A DNA stretch of 64,000 nt from an uncultured Carboxylicivirga sp. (GCA_947503525.1 CANNEA010000004.1:1-64000); one strand, 5' to 3'; counted from the first letter of the stretch, positions 9,299 through 18,328 are shown. Program-made: numbers and translations. Notes: generated by a model not told the origin, from the letters alone.

Positions 9299-11785
9299 AT
9301 GGAAGAAGTTGAAAGTTTAAGGTTGACAAAAGAGGTAAAACAAGCAATTACTATTGCACAATCGATAGCTAAAGAGTTTTCAAATGAGAACTTTTCATCT
9401 GCACATTTATTAAAGGCTATACTTCATAAAGAGATTGATTTAATTTCATTTCTTGAAACCATTGGTAAGGACAATTATTATATGGAAGAATGGGCCGAAG
9501 TACGAATCGAAGCCTATCCGAAATCATCTCGCATACCTGATAAACCCTTGGCTGATAAAGAAGCCCAAGCTGTATTTCTTGAAGCTGAGAACATCAGTCT
9601 GAAGTTATCTAAAGATGTCATTGATCCAATTTGTTTATTGGTCGCCTTAAGTACTCCAGGTGTAGGCTTTTCATATGAACAACTAAAATCATTTAATCTT
9701 ACATCACAGGAAATCCTGAATTCAATTATTGAAAAAGACGAGCTACATGATGCCCTTGGAAAATCTACAAAAACTGAAACAGAAAAAACCAAGAAGAAAA
9801 ATCAAAATGCTATACTAAAATACTGCAGTGATTTAAGTGCCATGGCGCGACAGGATCTATTAGATCCAGTAATTGGCAGAGATAAGGAACATCGCATGAT
9901 GGCCGAAATACTTGGTAGAAGAACAAAACCAAATGTAATTATTATAGGAGAACCTGGCACAGGCAAAACCTCTCTTGTTATGGGCTTTGCTCAACATATA
10001 TCTGAGAATAGAGTATCAAAGAATCTGATTGATACCCACATTTTTGAATTGGATTTTGGAGCATTGATTGCCGGTGCCTCATATAAAGGAGAAGTTGAGG
10101 AACGTTTTAAGAATATTATATTGGAAATTAGTCAATTTGATAAGGCCATTCTCTTTGTCGACGATATCCATAGGGTATTAGATAAACAAGGTGGTGCCAC
10201 AGGCGTTGTAAACCTTCTAAAACCAGAACTGGATAAAGGCACTTTAACCCTGATAGGAACAACATCAATAGATAACTACACTAAATTTGTAGAATCTGAT
10301 GATTCATTTGGTCCAAGGTTTGAAATTATAAAATTGGAAGAACCTGGTAAAGAACTTACAATCCGCATCTTAAATCACATACTCCCGACTTATTCTAAAC
10401 ATCATAACGTTTCAGTAGATAATGATGTAATAAAAGAGGCCGTTCGTCTAGCTCAACGATATCTTAAAGAAAGATGTTTACCAGACTCAGCCATTGACCT
10501 GGTAGACAGGGGTATGTCCGTTGTACGTTTTACTAAAGACACTTCTGAAAAGGAAGTACAGGAATTGATAAGTAAACTGGAGAAAATATCAAACAACAAC
10601 ACAGATCTGCCAGAAGATGTGCTTATTAAAGAAATGAAATGGTTCCATCTGCAAATAAAGGAAAAAGTAAGTCCTCTCCTATTTCTGAAATTAGAACATG
10701 AATTGAGTATCGAAGAAGTTGAAGACTCAAAAGAACTTTTTCAATCGCTTACTACTCTTTTAAACCAATTAAAAGAACTTAGTGTAAATCTGAGTAATTC
10801 ATTAACTAAATCAGACTTAGCTGCAGTAGTGGCACATAAAACTGGTGTCCCAATCGGGAAAGTCCAAACTCAGGAAAGGGAACGTCTACTTAATACAGAA
10901 TTGCACCTCATGGAACGCGTCGTGGGACAGGATCATGCAATTACAAGTATAGCTGAGGCTATACGTGAATCTCGCTCAGGACTTAGTAAACCTGGACAGC
11001 CAATTGGTTCGTTCTTCTTTCTTGGGCCAACAGGAACAGGAAAAACAGAATTAGCAAAAACTTTAGCAGAATTTCTATTTAATGATGAAAATTCCCTTTT
11101 ACGCTTCGATATGTCGGAATTTAAGGAAGAACATTCTGCCGCATTATTATATGGAGCGCCCCCTGGATATGTGGGTTACGAAGAAGGTGGACTTCTTGTA
11201 AATAAAATTAGACAAAAGCCATATTCCATAGTTTTGTTCGATGAAATTGAAAAAGCACATGTATCGGTATTCGATATTTTTCTGCAGATATTGGATGAAG
11301 GTAAATTGCATGATCGTTTGGGAAAAGTGGGTGATTTTTCAAATGCTGTAATTCTATTTACTTCTAACATAGGAAGTGCACATATTAGCGAAGTCTTTGC
11401 TAAAGGAAAAATTCCACAATCGAATGAACTGTCCGAAATTATGGAGGCCTATTTCAGACCTGAGTTTCTTGGAAGATTAACTGAGATTGTTCCCTTTGCG
11501 CCAATTAGCGAAGAGAATATTGTGAAAATATTTGAAATACACCTCAAGAGCTTATTCAAGTCTCTGGATACCCTCGGTATCACATTGCAGATTGAGCAGG
11601 CTGCTAAAGAAGAACTTGCGAAATCCGGTTTTACCCCAAAATATGGAGCCAGACCTCTATTGGGTGTTATCAGAAATAAATTAAGACGCCCTATGTCAAA
11701 AATGATTCTCTCTGGAGAAATAGAAAGAGGTAGTATAATATCTCTGAGTATGGACAAAAACAATAAACTTATTTGGAAGAAATAA
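9299..11785 (+). CDS. tssH: T6SS ClpV-type AAA+ ATPase (TssH)
   Basis: This double-ring AAA+ ATPase is expected to disassemble contracted TssB/TssC sheath for re-use. At 828 residues it has an N-terminal Clp repeat domain (residues about 1-145), a first AAA+ module with Walker A GEPGTGKT at 217-224 and Walker B-like ILFVDD, a reduced middle region, and a second AAA+ module with Walker A GPTGTGKT at 576-583, Walker B VLFDE and the pore-type GAPPGYVGYEEGG. The C-terminal D2-small domain ends in a KYGARPL motif. It could be mistaken for ClpB or ClpC, but its place directly before tssB and tssC supports TssH. It leads the plus-strand arm; 27 bp separate it from tssB. Confidence 0.92.
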   Translation: MEEVESLRLTKEVKQAITIAQSIAKEFSNENFSSAHLLKAILHKEIDLISFLETIGKDNYYMEEWAEVRIEAYPKSSRIPDKPLADKEAQAVFLEAENISLKLSKDVIDPICLLVALSTPGVGFSYEQLKSFNLTSQEILNSIIEKDELHDALGKSTKTETEKTKKKNQNAILKYCSDLSAMARQDLLDPVIGRDKEHRMMAEILGRRTKPNVIIIGEPGTGKTSLVMGFAQHISENRVSKNLIDTHIFELDFGALIAGASYKGEVEERFKNIILEISQFDKAILFVDDIHRVLDKQGGATGVVNLLKPELDKGTLTLIGTTSIDNYTKFVESDDSFGPRFEIIKLEEPGKELTIRILNHILPTYSKHHNVSVDNDVIKEAVRLAQRYLKERCLPDSAIDLVDRGMSVVRFTKDTSEKEVQELISKLEKISNNNTDLPEDVLIKEMKWFHLQIKEKVSPLLFLKLEHELSIEEVEDSKELFQSLTTLLNQLKELSVNLSNSLTKSDLAAVVAHKTGVPIGKVQTQERERLLNTELHLMERVVGQDHAITSIAEAIRESRSGLSKPGQPIGSFFFLGPTGTGKTELAKTLAEFLFNDENSLLRFDMSEFKEEHSAALLYGAPPGYVGYEEGGLLVNKIRQKPYSIVLFDEIEKAHVSVFDIFLQILDEGKLHDRLGKVGDFSNAVILFTSNIGSAHISEVFAKGKIPQSNELSEIMEAYFRPEFLGRLTEIVPFAPISEENIVKIFEIHLKSLFKSLDTLGITLQIEQAAKEELAKSGFTPKYGARPLLGVIRNKLRRPMSKMILSGEIERGSIISLSMDKNNKLIWKK

Positions 11786-11812
11786 AAACAATTAAACCAT
11801 AAACACAAAGTT

Positions 11813-12256
11813 ATGCAAGAATATGGAATAGGTGGTCAGGAAGTGAAAGGCGATGCCAACGAAGCAATTGCTGACATACCACAAAACAGAACTTTAATGG
11901 TCGAAAAATTAACAGCTGATGCACCAATCAAACCCGAAATTGTAAGCAATCTAAAGAATGTTGACGAAATTTTCGAGCATTTCAAACCAGAAATTGAGGT
12001 GGAATTTGAAGATGAAGATGGAGGTAGTAAGGAAGAAACACTGCACTTTAAAGGCCTCTCTGACTTTGGAATTAAAGGAATTACTAAACAAAGTGAATTC
12101 TTACAAGGACTAGCCGATCAAAAAGAACAATATTTCAAAGTGATAAAACAGCTTAAAAGTAATAAGCTACTTCGAAAGGCGCTTGAGGATCAAGAGACAA
12201 AGGAGGCTCTTCTTCATTCAATGTATGCCCTAATAAAAGAGATTGAAGAATCCTAA
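11813..12256 (+). CDS. tssB: T6SS contractile sheath small subunit TssB (VipA-like)
   Basis: TssB pairs with TssC to build the contractile sheath in the cytoplasm. The 147-residue protein has the family hallmarks: a PEIVSNLKNVDEIFEHFKP segment, then an acidic EIEVEFEDEDG strand around residues 60-72, LHFKGLSDFG, and a helical C-terminus ending with the KALEDQETKEALLHSM segment. It sits 27 bp after clpV and 48 bp before tssC, consistent with co-transcription and matched expression of the two sheath subunits. Confidence 0.93.
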   Translation: MQEYGIGGQEVKGDANEAIADIPQNRTLMVEKLTADAPIKPEIVSNLKNVDEIFEHFKPEIEVEFEDEDGGSKEETLHFKGLSDFGIKGITKQSEFLQGLADQKEQYFKVIKQLKSNKLLRKALEDQETKEALLHSMYALIKEIEES

Positions 12257-12304
12257 TAGCTGATTCATAAGCTAAACTATTCAATATTAATAAAAAAGAA
12301 TACA

Positions 12305-13693
12305 ATGGCAAACCAAGATACACAAGATCAAAGTCTGGAGAAATACAAAGAGAAAGTAAAAGAAGGAGTTAGTAAGGTTGAGAACTCCTCGAAATTGCTT
12401 GAAACAAGCATTGATGGACTTGCTAAAGTTGGAGGATTCGACCTGTTGGAAATGGCCTTTGAAGGCGTTCAGAACATGAATCCCGAAAGAAAGGCACGAA
12501 AGAACATTTTCATGACTGACTCATCAAAAAAAGTAGAACGCGAATCTCTGAAAAACACCCTTGAATTATGGGCTAGTGTGCTATCTTCTTCCGAAAACAT
12601 TTCTGAAATGGTTGCACAGAGCGAAAATAGTGCTATTCGTGCGGAAGAAACCTTGAAGAGAAATTTGAAGAAAGCTATAGACCAAACCAAAGAATTAGAA
12701 AAATCATATCGAACGGTAGCACTCTTTTTTAAGAATGCAGAAAGTGATAAAATAAAGAATATCACCTTTATGAATGCTGAATTGGAGCAACTAAATGATT
12801 TGGATGACACTCGATTTATTGATAAAGTTCAAGAAGAATTAGTAGCCAACTACGATCGATTGGATTTACGTGACAACTATAGTTTACTTGTTGTTCCAGG
12901 TTACCTTGGCTCCAATAAAGTAGTTGAAAAATGGGCAAAAATAGCGCATGACAATAAGGCGATGTTAATAACAGATTTTGAACATCTGGATAATCCGGAT
13001 GATGTTATGGAAATGTTTGAAGCAGCCAACCTTACTGGAGGAGACATGTATCGATCTAATATTATGATGGCCTGTAACTGGCTGGTTGGCAGAGAGAGTT
13101 ACGAGGACGTTGGTGAAAAGGAAGAACTTTATGTTCCTCCATCAGGAGCATTAGCCGGTTCCATCTACAACACTTTAATGTCGCAGGTAGCTGCCGGCAA
13201 AAAGCACGGTGGTATTAACGAAGTGGATGGTGTAACTTTTGATCTTAAAAAAAGTGAAATATCCAGTCTTGAGAAACTAGGTTTAGTTCCTATGGTTAAT
13301 GAATATGGAAAAGTTATGGCATTCTCGGCCAAAACTCTTTTTAACGGTGATAATCTTGGGCTACAAACCTATTCTGTTGTGCGGGTTTTTGATTATGTAA
13401 CTAAGGTTCTAATGGATTTTCTGAATCGCAGAGCCTTTGAAAATTTTGACTTTGTTGCGCAAAAAGAGCTTAAGGGGCAAATTGGAAAATTCCTTAACAG
13501 CATTACCGGGCCGGGTAAATTAATAGAGACTTTTAACATAAGACGTTTAGAACAGGATCCTAATCAGAAAGATCGTGTCTACCTTGATATTCATATGACC
13601 CCATATTTCCCAGCTAAGAATTTCCTTATTAAAATGGATGGCCAAAAAGGAGATGACGGTACCGAATGGAGTTCTGAATATGCTCAGGATTAA
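12305..13693 (+). CDS. tssC: T6SS contractile sheath large subunit TssC (VipB-like)
   Basis: The large sheath protein, 462 residues. After a long helical N-terminus (residues about 1-160) comes the conserved core with NYDRLDLRDNYSLLVVPGYLG, LITDFEHLDNPDDVMEMFEAANLTGG and CNWLVGRESYEDVGEKEELYVPPSGALAG, typical of the subtype iii TssC group. The C-terminal end, with its TPYFPAKNFLIKMDG, matches the handshake region that contacts TssB. The next gene is a tube-like protein 51 bp downstream. Confidence 0.93.
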   Translation: MANQDTQDQSLEKYKEKVKEGVSKVENSSKLLETSIDGLAKVGGFDLLEMAFEGVQNMNPERKARKNIFMTDSSKKVERESLKNTLELWASVLSSSENISEMVAQSENSAIRAEETLKRNLKKAIDQTKELEKSYRTVALFFKNAESDKIKNITFMNAELEQLNDLDDTRFIDKVQEELVANYDRLDLRDNYSLLVVPGYLGSNKVVEKWAKIAHDNKAMLITDFEHLDNPDDVMEMFEAANLTGGDMYRSNIMMACNWLVGRESYEDVGEKEELYVPPSGALAGSIYNTLMSQVAAGKKHGGINEVDGVTFDLKKSEISSLEKLGLVPMVNEYGKVMAFSAKTLFNGDNLGLQTYSVVRVFDYVTKVLMDFLNRRAFENFDFVAQKELKGQIGKFLNSITGPGKLIETFNIRRLEQDPNQKDRVYLDIHMTPYFPAKNFLIKMDGQKGDDGTEWSSEYAQD

Positions 13694-13744
13694 AAATAAG
13701 TATTTGTAATTAAATTTCAATTATAACTTATAAATCGAATTATT

Positions 13745-14155
13745 ATGTCAACAGTAATTAAATGCGAAATTGATGGTATTACTGATCAATTAGAGTTAGA
13801 AGGTGGTTTAAGTTTTGGCTATGATTCAAGTGCCAATGTATCCAACCCTACACAAAAAATTACATTTGGTCCTGTAAGTGTATCCCCATTCTCATTCTCA
13901 ATTTTAGAACCAAAACCTGATGCGGTTAAAGCTTTAATAAAGTGGTTGGTTTCTCATGAGATAAAAAGCAAAGTGTCTTTTATCATTAAAGATCAAGAAC
14001 TAGACGGCAATTCTAGAGATCTAACTCTAGAAAAAGTATGTTTGGAGTCCTACAACGAGTCCATTTCAGAATATGGATCGCAAATCTCACTTTCAATAGT
14101 CGGACAAAAAGTGACTGTTGATACAATACCAGTAGATCAAACTCAACAGCGGTAG
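13745..14155 (+). CDS. Hcp/TssD-like tube protein, divergent paralogue
   Basis: 136 residues with a beta-rich pattern of alternating hydrophobic strands, no signal peptide and no membrane segment. The overall order (an N-terminal IKCEIDG strand, a helix around residues 59-70, and a C-terminal SYNESISEYGSQISLSIVG strand pair) resembles Hcp-type tube proteins. It lies where hcp is expected, between tssC and the canonical TssD gene, but lacks the CDYSFSQ and SAREI segments of that neighbour. It could be a second tube ring, a cap or adaptor ring, or a carrier for particular effectors. The family assignment rests on pattern and context. Confidence 0.6.
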   Translation: MSTVIKCEIDGITDQLELEGGLSFGYDSSANVSNPTQKITFGPVSVSPFSFSILEPKPDAVKALIKWLVSHEIKSKVSFIIKDQELDGNSRDLTLEKVCLESYNESISEYGSQISLSIVGQKVTVDTIPVDQTQQR

Positions 14156-14215
14156 CTAACAATTATATTCAGCTGTGATTAATAATTAGAACTCAAGGCA
14201 TTAAGTTTAAAACTA

Positions 14216-14242
14216 TCATGGGAGGTATACTTCCTCCCATGA
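14216..14242 (+). promoter_or_regulatory. Hairpin between the two tube genes
   Basis: TCATGGGAGG at 14216-14225 pairs perfectly with CCTCCCATGA at 14233-14242 around a 7-nt loop, giving a 10-bp GC-containing stem. There is no following T-run, so it is more likely an mRNA-stability or attenuation element than a full terminator. It lies 32 bp before the TssD start. Confidence 0.65.
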
Positions 14243-14273
14243 GGATGTTTTCATCAATCGTTATTCTAAGCAA

Positions 14274-14684
14274 ATGGTTTTAACAGGACGATTACATATT
14301 GAAGGTCATGAAACTGAAGATGAAGGTATTCCTTTGCTGACTTGTGATTATAGTTTCTCACAAGATATAGATCAACGTGGTTTACCAAAATCACAAGTAC
14401 AAGGTGGTGTCATTAATATGTCTTTTAGTAGTATTGATGATGAGGAAATTATGTATTGGATGATCTATTCAAATGCTGATAAAAATGGTAGGATAGTCTT
14501 TTCTGGTGGGGAAGATGAAAAAATATTTAAAGAATTGGAATTTAGAGATGCCAGATGTATTTACTACCGAGAGACATTTACTCGTGATGTGGAAATGGTT
14601 GAAGAAATAAGCATATCTGCACGTGAGATTTCATTATCAGGTGTAAATCATATGAACACCTGGACCAAATATGACAATGGCTAA
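14274..14684 (+). CDS. tssD: T6SS inner tube protein TssD (Hcp)
   Basis: This is the canonical Bacteroidota TssD, which stacks as hexameric rings inside the sheath and is shot out with effectors. The 136 residues carry recognisable family segments: CDYSFSQDIDQRGLPKSQVQGG near the N-terminus (residues about 23-44), the YWMIYSNADKNGRIVF helix-strand, KELEFRDARCIYYRE, and the ISISAREISLSG C-terminal strand. ATG at 14274 follows a 118-bp spacer with a strong hairpin, which could set this gene's mRNA level apart from tssB and tssC. Confidence 0.9.
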   Translation: MVLTGRLHIEGHETEDEGIPLLTCDYSFSQDIDQRGLPKSQVQGGVINMSFSSIDDEEIMYWMIYSNADKNGRIVFSGGEDEKIFKELEFRDARCIYYRETFTRDVEMVEEISISAREISLSGVNHMNTWTKYDNG

Positions 14685-14755
14685 TAAGTGCGCTAAGTAA
14701 ACCATTACTTTGATCTATTCAAGCGGAAATATTATTAATCTTTTAATCAGACCTT

Positions 14756-16546
14756 ATGGCACTCACATCAGCAGTTCGCATTGAGATTGACGGGCAAGAA
14801 ATAATGGATTTCACATCTTTGTCCATTAATCAAAATATGAAGGGAGTTCATGAATTTCAGGTGTGCTGCCGCATGGATACATTTGAAGAGCCTGATACCT
14901 TTATTATGGACCAATCCAAGAAGCATATTGGTTCAAATATGGTTATTGCCATTGACAATTACAAAGTAGGCAGTGATGAGAGTGAACAGGGGCTTTTTTT
15001 TAAGGGCATTATCCACTCAATAAGAGCGATTAAATCAGACTTAACAAACGAGGACCAGATTATACTCTCCGGATTTAGTCCAGATATTCTGCTCAACGAC
15101 CATGCAGGCTGTCGATCATTTGAAAACAAAAGTCTTAAACAAATTGTAGATGAAGTATTACAACCCTATCCCCGGGATGTATTAAAAACAAATGTCAACC
15201 CAAATTACAAGGAACAAATTCTCTATTGTGTACAGTACCAGGAAAACACTCTTGAGTTTCTCCAACGGTTGGCTGCCCGTTATGGCGAATGGATGTATTA
15301 TAACGGCAGTGAACTGGTATTTGGTGCCTTAAAAAGCAAGCAAGAAGAGCTGATACTGGACGAAGATTTGAATAACTTCAATTACTCATTAAACCTGAAA
15401 GCACCCGGCATTAAATATGTCAGTTACGACTATTTGAATGCTGAACGTTATGAAGCAAATAGTGATGACGAGAGTGGTAAGAACCAACAAAATGAACCGG
15501 GTAAATATGCCCATGATCAGTCGGCAAAAAAGTATACATCAGCAGCGGTAGTGAATTATCCTCATCTGAATATTGAAGGCGGCAATTACGCTAAAGCTCA
15601 GAAAAAAGCACTCGAACTGGAGACTTCTTCAATCTCTTTGGGGATGTCGACTATTGAAGGTCAAAGCGAAAACATGAAACTCTTACCTGGAAGCGAGGTA
15701 ACAATTAAAGCCTTGAAGTACGAAGGACAGGGCGAAGTGGATTACGGACAGTATATCATTAAGTCGGTTCAACACCATTGTGATAACTTACATAACTACC
15801 ATAATTCATTCACTGCCATTCCTGCCGAAGCCAAAGTACCGGATTATACCAATCCCAATGCCATAACACATAGTGCAGCACAAAGTGCAATAGTTATGGA
15901 TAACAATGACCCTGAGCAGCTAGGCCGCATACGGGTACAATTTTTCTGGCAAAAAAACAAAAGCATGAGCCCTTGGCTCAGATTGGTGACACCCTATTCA
16001 GGGGCTGAACGCGGATTTTATTTTATACCAGAGATTGATGATGAAGTATTAGTTGGCTTTGAAGGTGGTGATACCGAACGGCCCTTTGTAATGGGCAGTT
16101 TATATCACGGAAAGCATAAACCAGCAGGTAACTTTATCGAAGATAACAACTCCTTTAAGGGCATTGTCACGCAAAGTAACCTAAAGATAGAGTTTGATGA
16201 TGATAAAAAGGTAACCACCATTGAAACACCAGGCGGTAATACCGTAGTGCTAAGCGATGATGATAAGTCAATACTGCTAAAAGACCAAAACCAGAACATC
16301 GTTAAACTCAATTCAAGTGGCATCAGTATGGACAGTATGGAGGATATCAAAATCACCTCTAAAGCTAAGGTGATTATTGATGGCACAGCCGGTGTCGACA
16401 TCAAATCCACCGCCGATACTAAGGTATCTGGTCTGAACATTAAGCTAAACGCCAATGCAACAATTGCAGCTAAAGGTAATGCGAGTGCCGAACTTTCATC
16501 CGTGGGTAATACAACCGTTAAAGGCACGATGGTAATGATTAATTAA
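14756..16546 (+). CDS. vgrG: T6SS spike protein VgrG (TssI)
   Basis: VgrG forms the trimeric spike at the tip of the TssD tube. The 596-residue protein has a gp27-like N-terminal region (residues about 1-360, with KQIVDEVLQPY and QENTLEFLQRLAARYGEWMY), an OB-fold gp5-like module (about 375-465, with LGRIRVQFFW, PWLRLVTPYSG and GFYFIPEIDDEVLVGFEGGD), and a needle of short beta repeats (about 480-596) ending in KGTMVMIN. There is no C-terminal effector extension, so toxins would ride by PAAR or other adaptors. The upstream spacer is 71 bp; no strong -7 element was seen there. Confidence 0.95.
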   Translation: MALTSAVRIEIDGQEIMDFTSLSINQNMKGVHEFQVCCRMDTFEEPDTFIMDQSKKHIGSNMVIAIDNYKVGSDESEQGLFFKGIIHSIRAIKSDLTNEDQIILSGFSPDILLNDHAGCRSFENKSLKQIVDEVLQPYPRDVLKTNVNPNYKEQILYCVQYQENTLEFLQRLAARYGEWMYYNGSELVFGALKSKQEELILDEDLNNFNYSLNLKAPGIKYVSYDYLNAERYEANSDDESGKNQQNEPGKYAHDQSAKKYTSAAVVNYPHLNIEGGNYAKAQKKALELETSSISLGMSTIEGQSENMKLLPGSEVTIKALKYEGQGEVDYGQYIIKSVQHHCDNLHNYHNSFTAIPAEAKVPDYTNPNAITHSAAQSAIVMDNNDPEQLGRIRVQFFWQKNKSMSPWLRLVTPYSGAERGFYFIPEIDDEVLVGFEGGDTERPFVMGSLYHGKHKPAGNFIEDNNSFKGIVTQSNLKIEFDDDKKVTTIETPGGNTVVLSDDDKSILLKDQNQNIVKLNSSGISMDSMEDIKITSKAKVIIDGTAGVDIKSTADTKVSGLNIKLNANATIAAKGNASAELSSVGNTTVKGTMVMIN

Positions 16547-16889
16547 TAATTCATCATTGATAATAAATAATTACAAATGGTCATTATTATACCAGACAAA
16601 AAAGATTTGTTCATGCCGGCCTCAGGTGGAATTGAAGCTGATATGCTGGAAAAATTTAGTAAGACCGGGAAGCTGAGAACTTGTTCGAATATCGCCCGGC
16701 CGCACTTAATATTTCCAAATATTAGGGATAATTTCACTTGCAGCCTTGACTTTCTTTGTTTCCGTTTCTTGGGTCAAGACAAGAAATGAATTGAAAATCG
16801 GCGCAGCCAAAAGCCTTGCGACTTGAGCGACATTTAGATAGTTGGATAGTGGAGGTAAAAAGTGACCAATCAGATAAATAATTATAAAG
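16547..16889 (+). repeat. Probable dispersed repeat / ORF remnant between vgrG and PAAR
   Basis: A 70-codon ORF at 16577-16789 has no family resemblance. Its 3' half codes SLDFLCFRFLGQDKK, and the DNA there (about 16736-16788) contains tttcttgggtcaagacaag-type inverted segments: TTTCTTG and CAAGAAA flank an 8-nt loop, and CTTGAC and GTCAAG also pair. I remember similar low-information sequences recurring in Bacteroidota genomes, so this is more likely an interspersed repeat than a gene. It breaks the arm between vgrG and its tip protein by 343 bp. No terminator was recognised. Confidence 0.45.
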
Positions 16890-17195
16890 ATGGGACAACC
16901 AGCAGCACGATTAACAGATATGCACACCTGCCCGATGCAGACACCAGCTTTCCCCTCACCCATACCGCATGTGGGAGGCCCAATTGCAGGACCAGGAAAA
17001 CCAAGCGTATTGATTGGTAAAATGCCAGCGGCAGTTATGGGAGATATGTGTACTTGTACCGGACCACCTGATTCAATTATTAAAGGTTCTGCCTCAGTGT
17101 TAATTGGAGGTATGCCTGCTGCCCGAATGGGTGACTCCACAGCGCATGGAGGAGTCATTGCACTTGGATGTCCTACTGTATTGATTGGTGGGTGA
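16890..17195 (+). CDS. PAAR-domain T6SS spike-tip protein
   Basis: A 101-residue single-domain PAAR protein that sharpens the VgrG spike and may hold an effector. The sequence starts GQPAARLTDMHTCP and has the repeated VLIGKMPAAVMGDMCTC and VLIGGMPAARMGDSTAHGG units that make the metal-binding cone. Histidines and cysteines that could bind the tip metal are visible (H12, C14, C54, C56 and H86 by approximate count). There is no N-terminal transmembrane domain or C-terminal toxin, so it is a plain tip. It is the last gene of the plus arm and faces the candidate effector gene on the other strand. Confidence 0.93.
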   Translation: MGQPAARLTDMHTCPMQTPAFPSPIPHVGGPIAGPGKPSVLIGKMPAAVMGDMCTCTGPPDSIIKGSASVLIGGMPAARMGDSTAHGGVIALGCPTVLIGG

Positions 17196-17340
17196 AAAGT
17201 TTAAAAACCGTACTTCATATTATAAGTTAACACTAACTAACTTAGGTCATTCTTTAGTATCACAATATAACATTCTGAAATTTAGCAGTAAAGATCTGAT
17301 TTAATAATCATTAATAGGATCCCCAATAACATTAAAACAA

Positions 17341-17913
17341 CTAAGATCTGCAGAATTGACAACCAATTCGATCATAAAAATATTCCTTTTTATTTAGCCA
17401 CCGTAAAACTTCTGTTAGGGTAATTAAATCACGTTTCTTACCAAAAGCTTTTCTACTCCGGATCGTTAAAACATCAAATCCCCAATCAATATCTTCGTTG
17501 TCCATTCTTTTCATACGATCTTGGATGTTCCTATAAGTTGTAACGGAATTTCCATTTGCATTTGCATGTTTCCCTTGGAATTTTGAAAGAATTGTATTAA
17601 ACGGCTTGGTTGTTGAATAATCTAATACTCGCCATTCCCCTTCAGATCTATCAACACTTAACATTCGCTTAGCAAACCTATCAACCTCCGTCCAATATGT
17701 AGATTTACCATGTGGACTGCCATATACTAAAGTTGGTTGCCACCTAAGCGATTCGTTTATTGATCCATTACTTTCTGACCCGTGTGCTTGAATAACCAAA
17801 TATTTAGCCTTTGGATTATGACGAAAAAGATGCCAATGTTCAGTTGACTCAAGTCTATATCCATGTTTGGCTCTTGCTTCTGTTCCAAATAATGAAATTC
17901 CTAATCTTGACAT
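17341..17913 (-). CDS. Candidate T6SS effector with Stv-like (HG...PHG...CxxC) domain
   Basis: 190 residues, no signal peptide or membrane segment. Visible features are VIQAHGS at about residue 43, LVYGSPHGKSTYW at about 61-74, DVLTIRSR at about 148-155, and a C-terminal CQFCRS. This HG / PHG / terminal Cys arrangement resembles the domain labelled putative adhesin Stv, found at the ends of polymorphic toxins and as single proteins; this is from memory and not a search. It ends the minus arm, 82 bp after the LysM lipoprotein gene, and points at the PAAR gene. Being an effector is inference; no separate immunity gene is visible next to it. Confidence 0.45.
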   Translation of the reverse strand: MSRLGISLFGTEARAKHGYRLESTEHWHLFRHNPKAKYLVIQAHGSESNGSINESLRWQPTLVYGSPHGKSTYWTEVDRFAKRMLSVDRSEGEWRVLDYSTTKPFNTILSKFQGKHANANGNSVTTYRNIQDRMKRMDNEDIDWGFDVLTIRSRKAFGKKRDLITLTEVLRWLNKKEYFYDRIGCQFCRS

Positions 17914-17995
17914 ATCTTAAATTTATATATTACACAAACTGCATAAAAATTGCTCCATTCAATTCAATATTGATTACATCAAAAAACAAATTTCA

Positions 17996-18328
17996 CTAAA
18001 AACTCTCCTCCTCTTCTTCAACAACACCAGGCACTATAATCTCCTGCCCAATTACAATTAAGTCGGGGTTGGAAATATTATTAAGTTTAATCAGCTCTTT
18101 TATATCAACACCATAATGTTTAGCTATAAGAGATAAGGATTCACCGTTTTTTACGACATGGATAATTGGCTTTGGTTCTTTTGGTTCTATAGCCTCAATG
18201 GATTCTGCTGTTGTGTTTTCCTTAGCATACTCGCCTGTATAAGCCGATTGGTGTGGGTCTGGTATATCCTTCTCAGAGCTGCAGGCCACAGCCATAAAAA
18301 CCACCAAAAATAGTAGTATTAGCTTCAT
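17996..18328 (-). CDS. LysM-domain lipoprotein of the T6SS cluster
   Basis: 110 residues. A lipobox AVAC places the lipidated cysteine at residue 16, so the protein should be membrane-anchored in the periplasm. A linker of about 40 residues rich in E, P and K is followed by one LysM domain (about residues 56-101, HVVKNGESLSLIAKHYGVD ... NPDLIVIGQEIIVPG) that binds peptidoglycan glycan. It lies downstream of tssF, 119 bp away, in the minus arm. A peptidoglycan-anchoring role for the secretion apparatus, possibly in place of an unrecognised TssQ, is inference. Confidence 0.75.
   Translation of the reverse strand: MKLILLFLVVFMAVACSSEKDIPDPHQSAYTGEYAKENTTAESIEAIEPKEPKPIIHVVKNGESLSLIAKHYGVDIKELIKLNNISNPDLIVIGQEIIVPGVVEEEEESF

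Noticed and set aside
9299-11785. The AAA+ protein as the heat-shock chaperone ClpB or ClpC.
   Set aside because: It sits immediately before tssB and tssC and has a reduced middle domain; TssH fits better, although a full phylogeny is needed for certainty.
16577-16789. A 70-codon ORF after vgrG as a small effector or immunity gene.
   Set aside because: Its 3' half matches a low-information repeat-like segment, the ribosome-binding region is poor, and no family resemblance is visible.
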